Source: Mycobacteroides chelonae
Lineage (GTDB): Bacteria; Actinomycetota; Actinomycetes; Mycobacteriales; Mycobacteriaceae
DNA length: 64,000 bases
NCBI GenBank assembly: GCA_014204435.1
Contig: JACHLF010000002.1
Coordinates: 124,001-188,000 of the forward strand
Direction of reading: 5' to 3'
In this document: positions 1 through 8,089 of the stretch, piece after piece
Layout: every line of letters begins with the position of its first letter
Position numbering within the stretch: position 1 is the first letter of the stretch
Position numbers and translations under genes: made by a program
The notes under the pieces: generated by a model
Told to the model about the DNA's origin: nothing
Database searches by the model: none
Seen by the model: the letters and a program-made list of their open reading frames with translations, nothing else

Positions 1-653
1 CGCGGCGAGCCCTACTGCTGCAGTCGACCCGTACCGACGAAGCCCCGTGGCCACGTCATCCGGTGAAGCACTGGGTGGAGCGCGACCTCGTCGAGAACGG
101 CGCGCTCGGAGCATTGATGTGGACGGCCGGTCGGGTTCCTGCCGCCGCCCCGTACGTATCGAAATTCGTGGCAAAACTTGCCGGTTCCAATGAATCCCAG
201 GACGAGAGCGCGGCAGTCTTCGCGAGCCCGCGCAAGGTGAAGTTCACCGAAATGGAGTACTCACTTCCACTGACCAATGCCCGCGAGGCGATCGAGACCG
301 TGCTGGCCACGATCGAAAGCGGCCGCCACCGGGTGGCCTTCCCACTGGAGATCCGCTTCACTCAGGCCGACGATGCCCTGCTGGCCCCGGCCTACGGTCG
401 CGAGAGCGTATATCTGGCTGTGCACCAGACGATTCATGGGCGGTGGGAGGCGTACTTCCGTGACCTTGAGCCCATCCTGGTCGGATTGGGCGGGCGTCCG
501 CACTGGGGTAAGCGGCACACGCTGACCGCCGGGCAGCTCAGCGAGCGGTATCCGGAGTGGCAGACCTTCCAAGACGTTCGCGCCAGGTTCGACCCTCAGG
601 GCGTGTTCAGCGGTGCATACCTAGACCGGCTTCTGGGTCAGGTCAGGCCCTGA
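1..653 (+). CDS. Sugar-1,4-lactone oxidase (ALO/GULO family), C-terminal part
   Basis: The reading frame is open from the first bases of the window, so the N-terminal FAD-binding half lies outside it. The visible ~200 residues are the C-terminal substrate domain of the vanillyl-alcohol-oxidase superfamily. The RPHWGKRH stretch near residue 155 of the visible part (the HWGK signature of aldonolactone oxidases) and the closing FDPQGVF followed by a short tail are typical. Known members oxidise L-gulono- or D-arabinono-1,4-lactone to the ascorbate-type product, with oxygen or a cytochrome as acceptor. The substrate here cannot be read from the sequence. It converges on the monooxygenase at 919. 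Confidence 0.85.
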   Translation, partial: RRALLLQSTRTDEAPWPRHPVKHWVERDLVENGALGALMWTAGRVPAAAPYVSKFVAKLAGSNESQDESAAVFASPRKVKFTEMEYSLPLTNAREAIETVLATIESGRHRVAFPLEIRFTQADDALLAPAYGRESVYLAVHQTIHGRWEAYFRDLEPILVGLGGRPHWGKRHTLTAGQLSERYPEWQTFQDVRARFDPQGVFSGAYLDRLLGQVRP

Positions 654-918
654 ACCAGGGCGGCGGCACAGGGAAGGAATCACCGTCGGCGGCCGCCACA
701 CGCGAGGCTCCCCCGTTGTCACTGTCCCATGCGAAGTCGCTAGTCCAGCTCTCATGAGACGGCTGCTTCTGTATGTCGTCCACGAGGGAGGGCAGACTAT
801 GTCGTCCCATACCGCTCTCCATCCCATGACCACCACGAATATCTGGTTACGAATAGTACCCAAATGCAGACGTGGTAGCCAGGCCCAGCGCTTCAATCGC
901 CGTGAGGAGCTCGGCCAG

Positions 919-2412
919 CTAGCTGTTGACGGCTACCGACTCGGAAGGCGACGACGAGGTGGCGGCCCTCTTCCGGCCGAACCGCATGCCCTCGGTGACG
1001 CGGCTGCGCCGCATCATCCCGATGTCGTACGCGTAGTTCTGCTTCAACCGCCACGGGTGCTTGTCACCCTGCCTGGGCAGCTCGTCCAGCGCACGCAGCA
1101 CATACCCCGGAGTGAAGTCCATGAACGGCTGCTTCTCGATGGTCTCGTCGGCAAGCTCGGGAACCGCTGTGACATAGCCGTTCTCGTCCATGTAGTTGAG
1201 TAGTCGTCCCACGTACTCGGATACCAAATCGGCCTTGAGTGTCCATGAGGCGTTGGTGTATCCGATGGTGAACGCCATGTTCGGGATGCCGGTGAGCATC
1301 GCGCCCTTGTAGACGGTCTGTGCGGGCAAATCCACCTGCACGCCATCGACCGTCGGGATGATGCCGCTGAAGAACTTCAGGTTCAGGCCCGTGGCGGTGA
1401 TGATGATGTCCGCGTCGAGATGCTTGCCCGACTTGAGCGTGATACCCGTCTCGTCGAAGGTCTCGATGTGGTCGGTGACGATATCGGCCTTGCCCCTGCG
1501 GATGGTCTTGTACAGGTCGCCGTTGGGCACCACGCAGAGGCGCTCGTCCCAGGGGTTGTACTTGGGGCCAAAGTGGGTCTTGTAGTCGTAGCCCTTAGGC
1601 AGCTGAAGCTTGGCCTGCTGCATGATGATTCGCCGAGCGGCCCGGGGGAACTTCCGGCTCGCCTGGTAGCTGAAGATCAGCTGCCCGATGTTGATCCAGC
1701 GCGCGATCGGGTAAGCGACCTTGGGCGGCAGAATATTTCGCAAACCGTTGATGATCGGGTTCTCGTTGGGCAGCGAAAGGATGTAGGTGGGCGAGCGCTG
1801 CAGCATGGTGATGTGCCCGACATCGGAGGCCATCGCCGGGACCAGCGTGACCGCGGTGGCGCCGGAGCCGATGACCACGACCTTCTTGCCCTTGTAGTCG
1901 AGGTCCTCGGGCCAGTGCTGCGGGTGCACCACAGTGCCCTTGAAATCTTCCACACCGGGGAATTCCGGCGAGTAGCCCTGGTCGTAGTCGTAGTAACCGC
2001 TGCAGCAGAAGAGGAAGGAACAGGTGTACTCGATGGTCGTGCCGTCGTGCTCGATCTGGACGGTCCACTGCTGGGTTTCGGTGGACCAGGCCGCCCCGAC
2101 AACCTTGTGTCGGTATCGGATGTGTCCGTCGATTCCGGCATTGGCGGCGGTCTTGTGCACGTAGTCGAGGATCGACGGGCCGTCGGCCAGAGTCCTGCTG
2201 TCATTCCACGGCGAGAACCGGAAACCGAGGGTGTACATGTCCGAATCGGAGCGAATGCCTGGGTACTTGAACAGGTTCCAGGTCCCGCCCATATCGTCGC
2301 GGGCCTCGAGCACCGCGTAGGTCTTGGACGGGCAGCGGTTTTGGATGTGCCAGGCCGCGCTGATGCCGGAGATGCCAGCGCCGACAATGAGCACGTCAAA
2401 GTGTTCGGACAT
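919..2412 (-). CDS. EthA-like FAD-dependent Baeyer-Villiger monooxygenase
   Basis: A 497-residue flavoprotein monooxygenase, the usual length for the EthA group. It has an N-terminal FAD Rossmann motif GAGISG (residues 11-16), the Baeyer-Villiger fingerprint FKGTVVHPQHW near residue 155, and an NADPH-binding GSGATAV motif shortly after. The regions MGGTWNLFKYPGIRSDSDMY and YNPWDERLCVVPNGDLY closely resemble my memory of M. tuberculosis EthA, which activates ethionamide. It probably inserts oxygen into a ketone or oxidises a thio-compound with NADPH. No ethR-type TetR gene is adjacent, unlike in M. tuberculosis. Its upstream region carries the inverted repeat at 2654. Mycobacteria have several paralogues, so orthology to EthA is not certain. 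Confidence 0.9.
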   Translation of the reverse strand: MSEHFDVLIVGAGISGISAAWHIQNRCPSKTYAVLEARDDMGGTWNLFKYPGIRSDSDMYTLGFRFSPWNDSRTLADGPSILDYVHKTAANAGIDGHIRYRHKVVGAAWSTETQQWTVQIEHDGTTIEYTCSFLFCCSGYYDYDQGYSPEFPGVEDFKGTVVHPQHWPEDLDYKGKKVVVIGSGATAVTLVPAMASDVGHITMLQRSPTYILSLPNENPIINGLRNILPPKVAYPIARWINIGQLIFSYQASRKFPRAARRIIMQQAKLQLPKGYDYKTHFGPKYNPWDERLCVVPNGDLYKTIRRGKADIVTDHIETFDETGITLKSGKHLDADIIITATGLNLKFFSGIIPTVDGVQVDLPAQTVYKGAMLTGIPNMAFTIGYTNASWTLKADLVSEYVGRLLNYMDENGYVTAVPELADETIEKQPFMDFTPGYVLRALDELPRQGDKHPWRLKQNYAYDIGMMRRSRVTEGMRFGRKRAATSSSPSESVAVNS

Positions 2413-2653
2413 GCCGCGATGCTACCGCTTACAGATCGGGGAGAAAAGTAAAGTTAGACCCTTGCCATGGCGCTCACACTGTGCAGCCGACGTCGCAGGT
2501 CAGGGCCGATCGGCCATGGCGTCACACCCGCTTCGTCGGCGGCCGCCGAAGGGCTGAACGTTGGATTCTGGATCGGACCAGGGCCTGCGCGACGGCCACG
2601 ACGATCGGTTCGGGAACCTCACCGCGCGGGCCCGTCGTCTTCACGAGCTTCAC

Positions 2654-2684
2654 CTTTGAACACTTCGCGCGAATGTGTTCAAAG
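2654..2684. repeat. 31-bp inverted repeat upstream of the EthA-like gene
   Basis: Perfect 10-bp arms (CTTTGAACAC / GTGTTCAAAG) flank an 11-base spacer that itself contains the palindrome TTCGCGCGAA, so almost the whole 31 bp is two-fold symmetric apart from one extra T. It lies in the 294-bp gap between the PHP gene and the monooxygenase start, about 240 bp upstream of that start. It could be an operator for the monooxygenase or a terminator hairpin for the PHP gene, which ends only 23 bp away. The lack of a T-run and the nested symmetry suit an operator as well as a hairpin. Confidence 0.6.
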
Positions 2685-2706
2685 TGTCCATAGGTGATCG
2701 GCGGCC

Positions 2707-3708
2707 CTACTTGTTCCTGGCCAGCAGCTGCTCGACCGGCCAGGTGTTGATCACCCGCTCTGGCGGAACGCCCGCCTCCAGCGCACGCTCGCAGCCGTAG
2801 CCGGAGAACTCCAGCTGCCCTGGGGCATGCGCGTCGGTGTCGACGGAGAAGTGGCAACCGATGTTCAGCGCGAGGTCGAGCAACCGGCGCGGTGGATCGC
2901 GGCGCTCCGGCCGTGAGTTGATCTCGACGGCGGTACCGGAGTCGCGGCAGGCCCGGAAAACCTCCGCGGCATCGAATTTCGACTCCGGCCGGATACCCCG
3001 CTCCCCTTCCACCAGTCGTCCGGTGCAATGGCCCAGCACGTCGACGCGCGGGTTGGTGACTGCGGCGATCATGCGCCGGGTCATCGCATCGGCGTCCATA
3101 GCGAGCTTGGAATGCACGCTTGCCACGACGATGTCGAGCTGGTCGAGAAGCTCCGGGTCCTGGTCCAGCGCACCGTCGTCGAGAATGTCGACCTCGATGC
3201 CGGTGAGAATTCGCATGGGCGCCATGTGATCTCGCAGCCCTTCGACGACCTTCAGCTGGGCGCGCAACCGTTCGGCCGACAAACCATTGGCGACACGCAG
3301 CCGCGGCGAGTGGTCGGTGAGCGCGCAATACTCATACCCGAGCGCCTTGGCGGTGCTCATCATCTCCTCGATCGGTACCGCGCCATCGGACCAGTTGGAG
3401 TGCAGATGCAGATCGCCCTTGAGCGCTTCCCGCATCGCGCCGCCCCCGGCGCTCTTCTTGGCGGCGCGTAGCTGTTCGAGTGTCGACGGGACCTTGCCCG
3501 CCCACGCCTCGGCCGCGACGATCGCCGTCTTGGGCCCCAGACCGGTCAGGCTTTTCCAGGTCTTGTTGGCACCATGTCGTTCTCGCTCTTCGGGGGTGAG
3601 CGCGGCGATGACGTCGGCGGGCTTGCGATACGCCATAACCCGGCGCGACTCTTCGCGGGCGAGTTCCTTGTGGTACGCGATCTCACGCAAGGCGACGACG
3701 GGGTCCAT
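2707..3708 (-). CDS. PHP-domain metal-dependent phosphoesterase
   Basis: A 333-residue protein in the form starting at ATG 3708. The open frame extends further upstream into the next gene, but that extension has no PHP similarity and would overlap it. The PHP metal-site motifs are visible in order: DLHLHSNWSDG, ALTDHSPRL, a GIEVDIL segment, DIVVASVHS, DVLGHCTGR and DTDAHAPG. The N-terminal ~100 residues carry a helix-hairpin-helix-like stretch (LTGLGPKTAIVAAEA), as in the non-polymerase part of PolX-type proteins; no polymerase domain is present. PHP proteins hydrolyse phosphoesters using two or three metal ions. It starts 10 bp after the GT87 gene stop on the same strand and is probably co-transcribed with it. 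Confidence 0.85.
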   Translation of the reverse strand: MDPVVALREIAYHKELAREESRRVMAYRKPADVIAALTPEERERHGANKTWKSLTGLGPKTAIVAAEAWAGKVPSTLEQLRAAKKSAGGGAMREALKGDLHLHSNWSDGAVPIEEMMSTAKALGYEYCALTDHSPRLRVANGLSAERLRAQLKVVEGLRDHMAPMRILTGIEVDILDDGALDQDPELLDQLDIVVASVHSKLAMDADAMTRRMIAAVTNPRVDVLGHCTGRLVEGERGIRPESKFDAAEVFRACRDSGTAVEINSRPERRDPPRRLLDLALNIGCHFSVDTDAHAPGQLEFSGYGCERALEAGVPPERVINTWPVEQLLARNK

Positions 3709-3718
3709 GTCTTGGACT

Positions 3719-5050
3719 CTAGGCGCGGACCGCCAACTCCTCGTCCAGAATTTCCGGGGGATAGTCCTCGATGTCCGTCGACGAGATCCCCAGCTCATCC
3801 TGATCGTCAGCATCCGGTGCGCTGCGCCGCAACCAGCTCGCGGCACCGATCAGGAGACACAGGAACACCAACGGATACCAGCCGCTCATCAGTTGACCCA
3901 CCCAGAACGGCCGCAGGTCCAGGAAGTTCCAGTAGACCCCGCTGAAATAGATGGTGGTGTGTCCGCGCCCCGGACGGTGCAGCGTCCACATGAAGGTCAT
4001 CGCGAACAGCCCGGCCGCGCGGTAGAGCCAGCCCCCTGCCCATAGGCCTTGCGCGGTCAAGGCTTTCGCGACAAGCCAGACTATCGCCGGCGCGAACCAG
4101 ACCCAGTGCGCGGCCCAACTGAACGGCGACACTGCGCAACCCGTCAGGCCCACCACTACCACCGCCAGCACCCTTTCCCCCCTGCGGCGAGCCCACACCG
4201 CGACGGCCAGTCCAGCGGCAAGAACCAAGAGGCTCAACGCAATCCACAACCATTCCGGTCGCACGTGCGGGAAGAAGTAGCGGGCCAGGAAGCCGTTGAC
4301 CGACTGGTTGGCCAGGTGATCGATGCGACTGATGTGTGCAGTGTCGCCCAGATGGCTCCAGAACCACGAGCTGTCGCGGGGCAGCACCGGCCAGGTGAGC
4401 GCGACGGTCGCGGCGAAGGTGCCGGCGGCGATCGCCGAGGCACGCCACTGCCGGGTGAGCAGAAGATACGGCAGGAAGATCAGTGGGGTCAGCTTGATAC
4501 CCGCGGCAAGACCTAGCCCGATGCCCCGACCACGGGCGGTCACGGGACGCAGCAGGTCGAGCAGCACCATCGCCATCAGCAGGATGTTGACCTGCCCCCA
4601 CCACACGGTGGCCTGCACCGGCTCGACGTCGATGAGAATGACCGCGAGCGCCGCACTCACCCCGGCGAGCCGGGCATCCGCACGAATGCCGGCCAGGCGC
4701 AGGATGCGCCACGCGATGAGCGCCAGCGCGGCGACGGAGAGGGTGAGCAGCACCCACTTGGCGACGCCGAACGAGGCCCACGCCAACGGCACGAGCACCA
4801 ACGTCGCGAAAGGCGGATAGACGAACCAGGCCTTGTTGAGCGCGGGGGCCTCATAGAGCTGCTTGCCGTCCCAGAGGCCACGCACCGCCGCACGGTAGGT
4901 GTCCAGGTCGTAGCCGTTCTCGGTCAGACCGAAAAACGAGGTCGGAAAGGGGACGAGGCGGTTGTGTGCCACCATGGCCAGTACGGCCACGACCAGAGCG
5001 CCCCCGGCAACCGCGCCAGGCAGCCGCTTTTCCCCTCCCCAGCTGTACAT
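3719..5050 (-). CDS. GT87-family polyprenol-phosphate-mannose alpha-mannosyltransferase (membrane)
   Basis: A 443-residue polytopic membrane protein from ATG 5050; the longer open frame to 5314 would overlap the XRE gene. An N-terminal signal-anchor helix is followed by a periplasmic segment with ENGYDLDTYRAAVRGLWDGKQLYE, which places an Asp-containing loop right after the first helix as in GT-C glycosyltransferases. About ten hydrophobic segments follow. This matches the DUF2029/GT87 family (PimE, MptC-type), which uses lipid-linked mannose on the outer face of the membrane to build phosphatidylinositol mannosides and lipoglycans. The acceptor is unknown. The acidic cytoplasmic tail ends in DIEDYPPEILDEELAVRA. 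Confidence 0.85.
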   Translation of the reverse strand: MYSWGGEKRLPGAVAGGALVVAVLAMVAHNRLVPFPTSFFGLTENGYDLDTYRAAVRGLWDGKQLYEAPALNKAWFVYPPFATLVLVPLAWASFGVAKWVLLTLSVAALALIAWRILRLAGIRADARLAGVSAALAVILIDVEPVQATVWWGQVNILLMAMVLLDLLRPVTARGRGIGLGLAAGIKLTPLIFLPYLLLTRQWRASAIAAGTFAATVALTWPVLPRDSSWFWSHLGDTAHISRIDHLANQSVNGFLARYFFPHVRPEWLWIALSLLVLAAGLAVAVWARRRGERVLAVVVVGLTGCAVSPFSWAAHWVWFAPAIVWLVAKALTAQGLWAGGWLYRAAGLFAMTFMWTLHRPGRGHTTIYFSGVYWNFLDLRPFWVGQLMSGWYPLVFLCLLIGAASWLRRSAPDADDQDELGISSTDIEDYPPEILDEELAVRA

Positions 5051-5078
5051 CCGGCAGAGTTTACGGCGATAACGGCAC

Positions 5079-5345
5079 TTAGGACGCGGCGCCGATCTTG
5101 GTCTCTTCCCGCCAGACCGCCGCGACGTCATTGAGGTCGAGACGCAAGGTTGCGGCCAGTTCAGCGACGGCTCCAAACGCGGGTGTGGGAAGCCGTCCGG
5201 TTTCGATCTTGCGCAGCGTCTCCGGCGAGATCCCCGAGGCACGGGCGATGTCGTCGAGCGGCCGGTCGGCACGGGCGGCGCGGAGCAGCGCCCCGAGGCG
5301 CTTGCCTGCAGCAAGTTGCGCGACGGTAAGCGGCTGACGGACCAT
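5079..5345 (-). CDS. Small XRE-family DNA-binding regulator
   Basis: An 88-residue protein that is almost entirely a helix-turn-helix domain. The segment RPLDDIARASGISPETLRKIETGRL (residues 28-52) is a canonical Xre/Cro HTH. It is transcribed divergently from the methionine aminopeptidase, and the 75-bp interval holds two identical 14-bp palindromes. A regulator that represses itself and its divergent neighbour through these sites is the simplest reading (inference). The start ATG at 5345 lies 18 bp from the nearer palindrome. Confidence 0.9.
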   Translation of the reverse strand: MVRQPLTVAQLAAGKRLGALLRAARADRPLDDIARASGISPETLRKIETGRLPTPAFGAVAELAATLRLDLNDVAAVWREETKIGAAS

Positions 5346-5363
5346 GCCGCCGACTTTAGTCTT

Positions 5364-5405
5364 GGTATTTAAATACCGATAGCCCTAAGGTGGTATTTAA
5401 ATACC
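5364..5405. promoter_or_regulatory. Twin palindromic operators (GGTATTTAAATACC x2)
   Basis: Two exact copies of the perfect 14-bp palindrome GGTATTTAAATACC lie at 5364-5377 and 5392-5405, with centres 28 bp apart. Each copy is also preceded by T and followed by G, giving a 16-bp identical direct repeat. They sit in the divergent promoter region of the XRE gene and the aminopeptidase gene, and the right copy ends 4 bp before the AGGAGG ribosome-binding site at 5410-5415. Their AT richness stands out from the GC-rich surroundings. They are probable binding sites for the XRE protein. Confidence 0.85.
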
Positions 5406-5420
5406 GGCCAGGAGGTGCGT

Positions 5421-6188
5421 GTGATCGAGTTGAAGTCACCCACGGAGATCGCGCACATGGGTGTGACCGGCGAGTTCGTGGCATCGGTGCTATCCGAGCT
5501 CTCGACGTTGGCCGCCCCTGGCGTGAATCTGCTCGATCTGGAACGGCAGGCCCGCGAGATGGTGTCCGAGCGTGGCGCGGTGTCCTGCTACTGGGACTAC
5601 TCCCCCTCGTTTGGGCGCGGACCGTTTCGCAATGTCATCTGCCTGTCAGTCAATGACGCTGTACTACATGGCCTTCCGCATGACTACAGGCTCGGCGACG
5701 GCGACCTGCTGAGCATGGACTTCGCAGTGAACATCGACGGCTGGGTGGCCGACTCGGCGGTCAGCGTCATCGTCGGGACCCCGGATCCCGAGGATGTGCG
5801 GCTGATCGACACCACGCGGGCGGCGCTGGATGCTGCCATCGCGGCGGCCCGGCCAGGCAATCGAATTGGCGATATTTCGGCAGCCGTCGCCGCGGTGGCC
5901 GAGGGGGCAGGCTATCGCATCAACACAGACTTCGGCGGCCACGGCCTGGGCCGAACCATGCACGAGGACCCGCATGTGCCGAACAAGGGCACGGCCGGGC
6001 GCGGCATGAGGTTGGAGCCCGGCCTCACCTTGGCGTTGGAGCCCTGGTTCGGACGGGGGACCAATCGACTGACCGTGGATCCGGACGGGTGGACCCTGCG
6101 GATGGCAGACGGTTCTCGTGGCGCCCATTCCGAGCACACCATCGCGATCACCGAGGACGGACCGCAGGTACTGACGTCAAAAGCGTAG
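5421..6188 (+). CDS. map: Type I methionine aminopeptidase
   Basis: About 255 residues starting at GTG 5421, chosen because AGGAGG (5410-5415) sits 5 bases upstream; a GTG at 5415 would overlap that site. The pita-bread metallopeptidase residues are present: VLHGLP (substrate His), LSMDFAVNIDGWVADSA (two metal Asp), GGHGLGRTMHEDPHVPN (metal His), TLALEPWF and SEHTIAI (metal Glu). It removes N-terminal methionine from nascent proteins in the cytoplasm. It lacks the N-terminal extension of housekeeping MapB-type enzymes and is paired with a dedicated XRE regulator. This suggests a conditionally expressed paralogue rather than the main enzyme (inference). Confidence 0.93.
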   Translation: MIELKSPTEIAHMGVTGEFVASVLSELSTLAAPGVNLLDLERQAREMVSERGAVSCYWDYSPSFGRGPFRNVICLSVNDAVLHGLPHDYRLGDGDLLSMDFAVNIDGWVADSAVSVIVGTPDPEDVRLIDTTRAALDAAIAAARPGNRIGDISAAVAAVAEGAGYRINTDFGGHGLGRTMHEDPHVPNKGTAGRGMRLEPGLTLALEPWFGRGTNRLTVDPDGWTLRMADGSRGAHSEHTIAITEDGPQVLTSKA

Positions 6189-6236
6189 GCAGACCGCCCA
6201 CAAGACGCTATCCGCTACCGACTCCGTAAGCATTGG

Positions 6237-6260
6237 TTACAGATCGATAACGATCTGTAA
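6237..6260. repeat. 10-bp inverted repeat between convergent genes
   Basis: TTACAGATCG (6237-6246) and CGATCTGTAA (6251-6260) are perfect complements around the spacer ATAA. The outer bases GGT and ACC extend the symmetry with one bulge. It lies 49 bp downstream of map and downstream of the minus-strand ORF at 6312-6605, so it may form a bidirectional terminator hairpin. Its shape also fits a TetR-type operator left without its gene. Confidence 0.55.
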
Positions 6261-6311
6261 TACCAGGCGTGTGTGCATTTCGACGCGCCCTGCGACTGCC
6301 GAGAGCAACGC

Positions 6312-6605
6312 TCAATGACTAAAGCGCAGAAGCTCTTCGGGGGTGATGAGTCGCTCGTTCTTCGCAGGGAAACTATGACTCTTCATGGGATGACGGAGCA
6401 GTGACCAGGCAATTCGGCCAACCCATGTCTTCGTAACGGGTGTGTTGGGCACGAGAACATCTCCTGCGTCGGCAAGCTTTCGGAACCGGTCGGTAGCATA
6501 ACGCAAATTCCGGCCGATCTCGCGTGTCACACCGACGTCAAGCAAACATGTCGGGTAACACCGAGTGAAATTGCCCGGAGCTACCGATCCGAGTGGCCCC
6601 GGCAA
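6312..6605 (-). CDS. Hypothetical protein or gene remnant
   Basis: A 97-residue reading frame in the otherwise empty 434-bp interval between map and gltD. I do not recognise a family. The C-terminal half (TDRFRKLADAGDVLVPNTP to RLITPEELLRFSH) reads like a globular protein, while the first 25 residues look random. Third-position GC is lower than in the flanking genes. It may be the tail of a truncated, horizontally acquired gene rather than a complete one. Confidence 0.35.
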   Translation of the reverse strand: MPGPLGSVAPGNFTRCYPTCLLDVGVTREIGRNLRYATDRFRKLADAGDVLVPNTPVTKTWVGRIAWSLLRHPMKSHSFPAKNERLITPEELLRFSH

Positions 6606-6622
6606 CTACTCGCCGAGAAGTG

Positions 6623-8089
6623 TCAGCGCTGCGGTGCGGCGGTCGGCTTGATCGGCGCGGGTAGCACGGTCTCGCCGATGAGATACGCGTCCACCGCCGC
6701 TGCGGCGGAGCGTCCCTCGGCAATCGCCCACACGATCAGCGATTGTCCGCGGCCCATGTCGCCGGCCACGAACACGCCGTCCACGGAGGTCGCGTATGCG
6801 TCGTCGCGCGCCACGTTGCCGCGTTCGGTGAGCTCCACGCCCAGGCTCTCCAGCAGACCCGGCTTCTCCGGGCCGACGAATCCCATGGCCAGGAAGACGA
6901 TGTCGGCCTTCAGCTCGAAATCCGAGCCCTCGACCTTCTCGAACTTACCGGCGTTGAAGACGACCTCGTGGGCACGCAGCCCGGTCAGCTTGCCGTCCTC
7001 GCCGAGGAAACGCTCGGTGTTGACCGCATAGATCCGCTCGCCGCCCTCTTCATGCGCGGAGGCCACCCGGAACAACGTCGGGTAGGTCGGCCACGGATCG
7101 CGCTCGGAACGGGTCTCCGACGGCCGGGGCATGATCTCGAATTGCTGGATGCTGGCCGCACCCTGCCGATGGGCGGTGCCCAGGCAGTCGGCACCGGTGT
7201 CGCCGCCACCAATGATGATGACGTGCTTGCCCTTTGCGGTGATGGGAGGCTGGCCGTCCTCACCCAAGACGTCATCGCCCAGCTGCACCTTGTTGGCCCA
7301 GGGCAGGTATTCCATGGCTTGGTAGATGCCTTCAAGCTCGCGGCCCGGAACCGGCAGATCACGCCAAGCGGTCGCGCCGCCGGCCAGCACCACCGCGTCG
7401 AAGTTTGAACGGAGGTGATCCGCTGTTATATCAACCCCAACGTTCACGCCCGCCTCGAACACCGTGCCCTCGGCCCGCATCTGATCCAGGCGGCGATCGA
7501 TGTGATGCTTTTCCATCTTGAACTCAGGGATGCCGTAGCGCAGCAGACCACCGATGCGGTCGGCGCGCTCGTAGACGGTGACATCGTGCCCGGCACGGGT
7601 CAGCTGCTGTGCTGCGGCCAACCCCGCAGGTCCGGAGCCCACGACCGCAACCTTCTTGCCGGTCTTCACCTCGGACGGAATGGGTTTGACCCAGTCGTTG
7701 TCGAAGGCGTTGTCGATCAACTCGACCTCGACCTGCTTGATGGTCACGGGTTCTTGGTTGATGCCCAGCACGCACGAGGCCTCACACGGAGCCGGGCAGA
7801 GCCGGCCAGTGAACTCGGGAAAGTTGTTGGTGGCGTGCAGGCGCTCGATCGCCTCACGCCACTGCCCGCGGTACACCATGTCGTTCCACTCGGGAATCAG
7901 ATTGCCCAGCGGGCAACCCTTGTGGCAGAACGGGATTCCACAGTCCATGCAACGCGATGCCTGCCTCTGCAGCGCCGAGTGCTCGAAGTCTTCGTAGACC
8001 TCTTTCCAGTCGAGCAGTCGCAACGGCACGGGGCGCCGCTTCGGCAGCTCACGGGTGGTGTGGGTCAAAAAGCCGCTTGGGTCACCCAC
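6623..8089 (-). CDS. gltD: Glutamate synthase (NADPH) small subunit
   Basis: 488 residues, full length. The N-terminal region carries the two 4Fe-4S cysteine clusters ([17 protein letters not shown] around residue 47 and CPAPCEASC around residue 97), the FAD-binding [11 protein letters not shown] near residue 152 and the NADPH-binding GGGDTGADC near residue 298. It passes electrons from NADPH to GltB, which makes two glutamates from glutamine and 2-oxoglutarate. The start overlaps the gltB stop by 8 bases, so the two subunits are translationally coupled. Confidence 0.97.
   Translation of the reverse strand: MGDPSGFLTHTTRELPKRRPVPLRLLDWKEVYEDFEHSALQRQASRCMDCGIPFCHKGCPLGNLIPEWNDMVYRGQWREAIERLHATNNFPEFTGRLCPAPCEASCVLGINQEPVTIKQVEVELIDNAFDNDWVKPIPSEVKTGKKVAVVGSGPAGLAAAQQLTRAGHDVTVYERADRIGGLLRYGIPEFKMEKHHIDRRLDQMRAEGTVFEAGVNVGVDITADHLRSNFDAVVLAGGATAWRDLPVPGRELEGIYQAMEYLPWANKVQLGDDVLGEDGQPPITAKGKHVIIIGGGDTGADCLGTAHRQGAASIQQFEIMPRPSETRSERDPWPTYPTLFRVASAHEEGGERIYAVNTERFLGEDGKLTGLRAHEVVFNAGKFEKVEGSDFELKADIVFLAMGFVGPEKPGLLESLGVELTERGNVARDDAYATSVDGVFVAGDMGRGQSLIVWAIAEGRSAAAAVDAYLIGETVLPAPIKPTAAPQR

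Noticed and set aside
1420..2451. Plus-strand open frame of 343 codons
   Set aside because: It is fully antisense to the EthA-like gene, has no recognisable domain and is rich in Val/Gly/Asp repeats as expected of a GC-rich shadow frame.
2658..2680. GAAC...GTTC symmetry as a LexA (SOS) box
   Set aside because: The mycobacterial SOS box needs GAAC and GTTC four bases apart; here the spacing is far longer.
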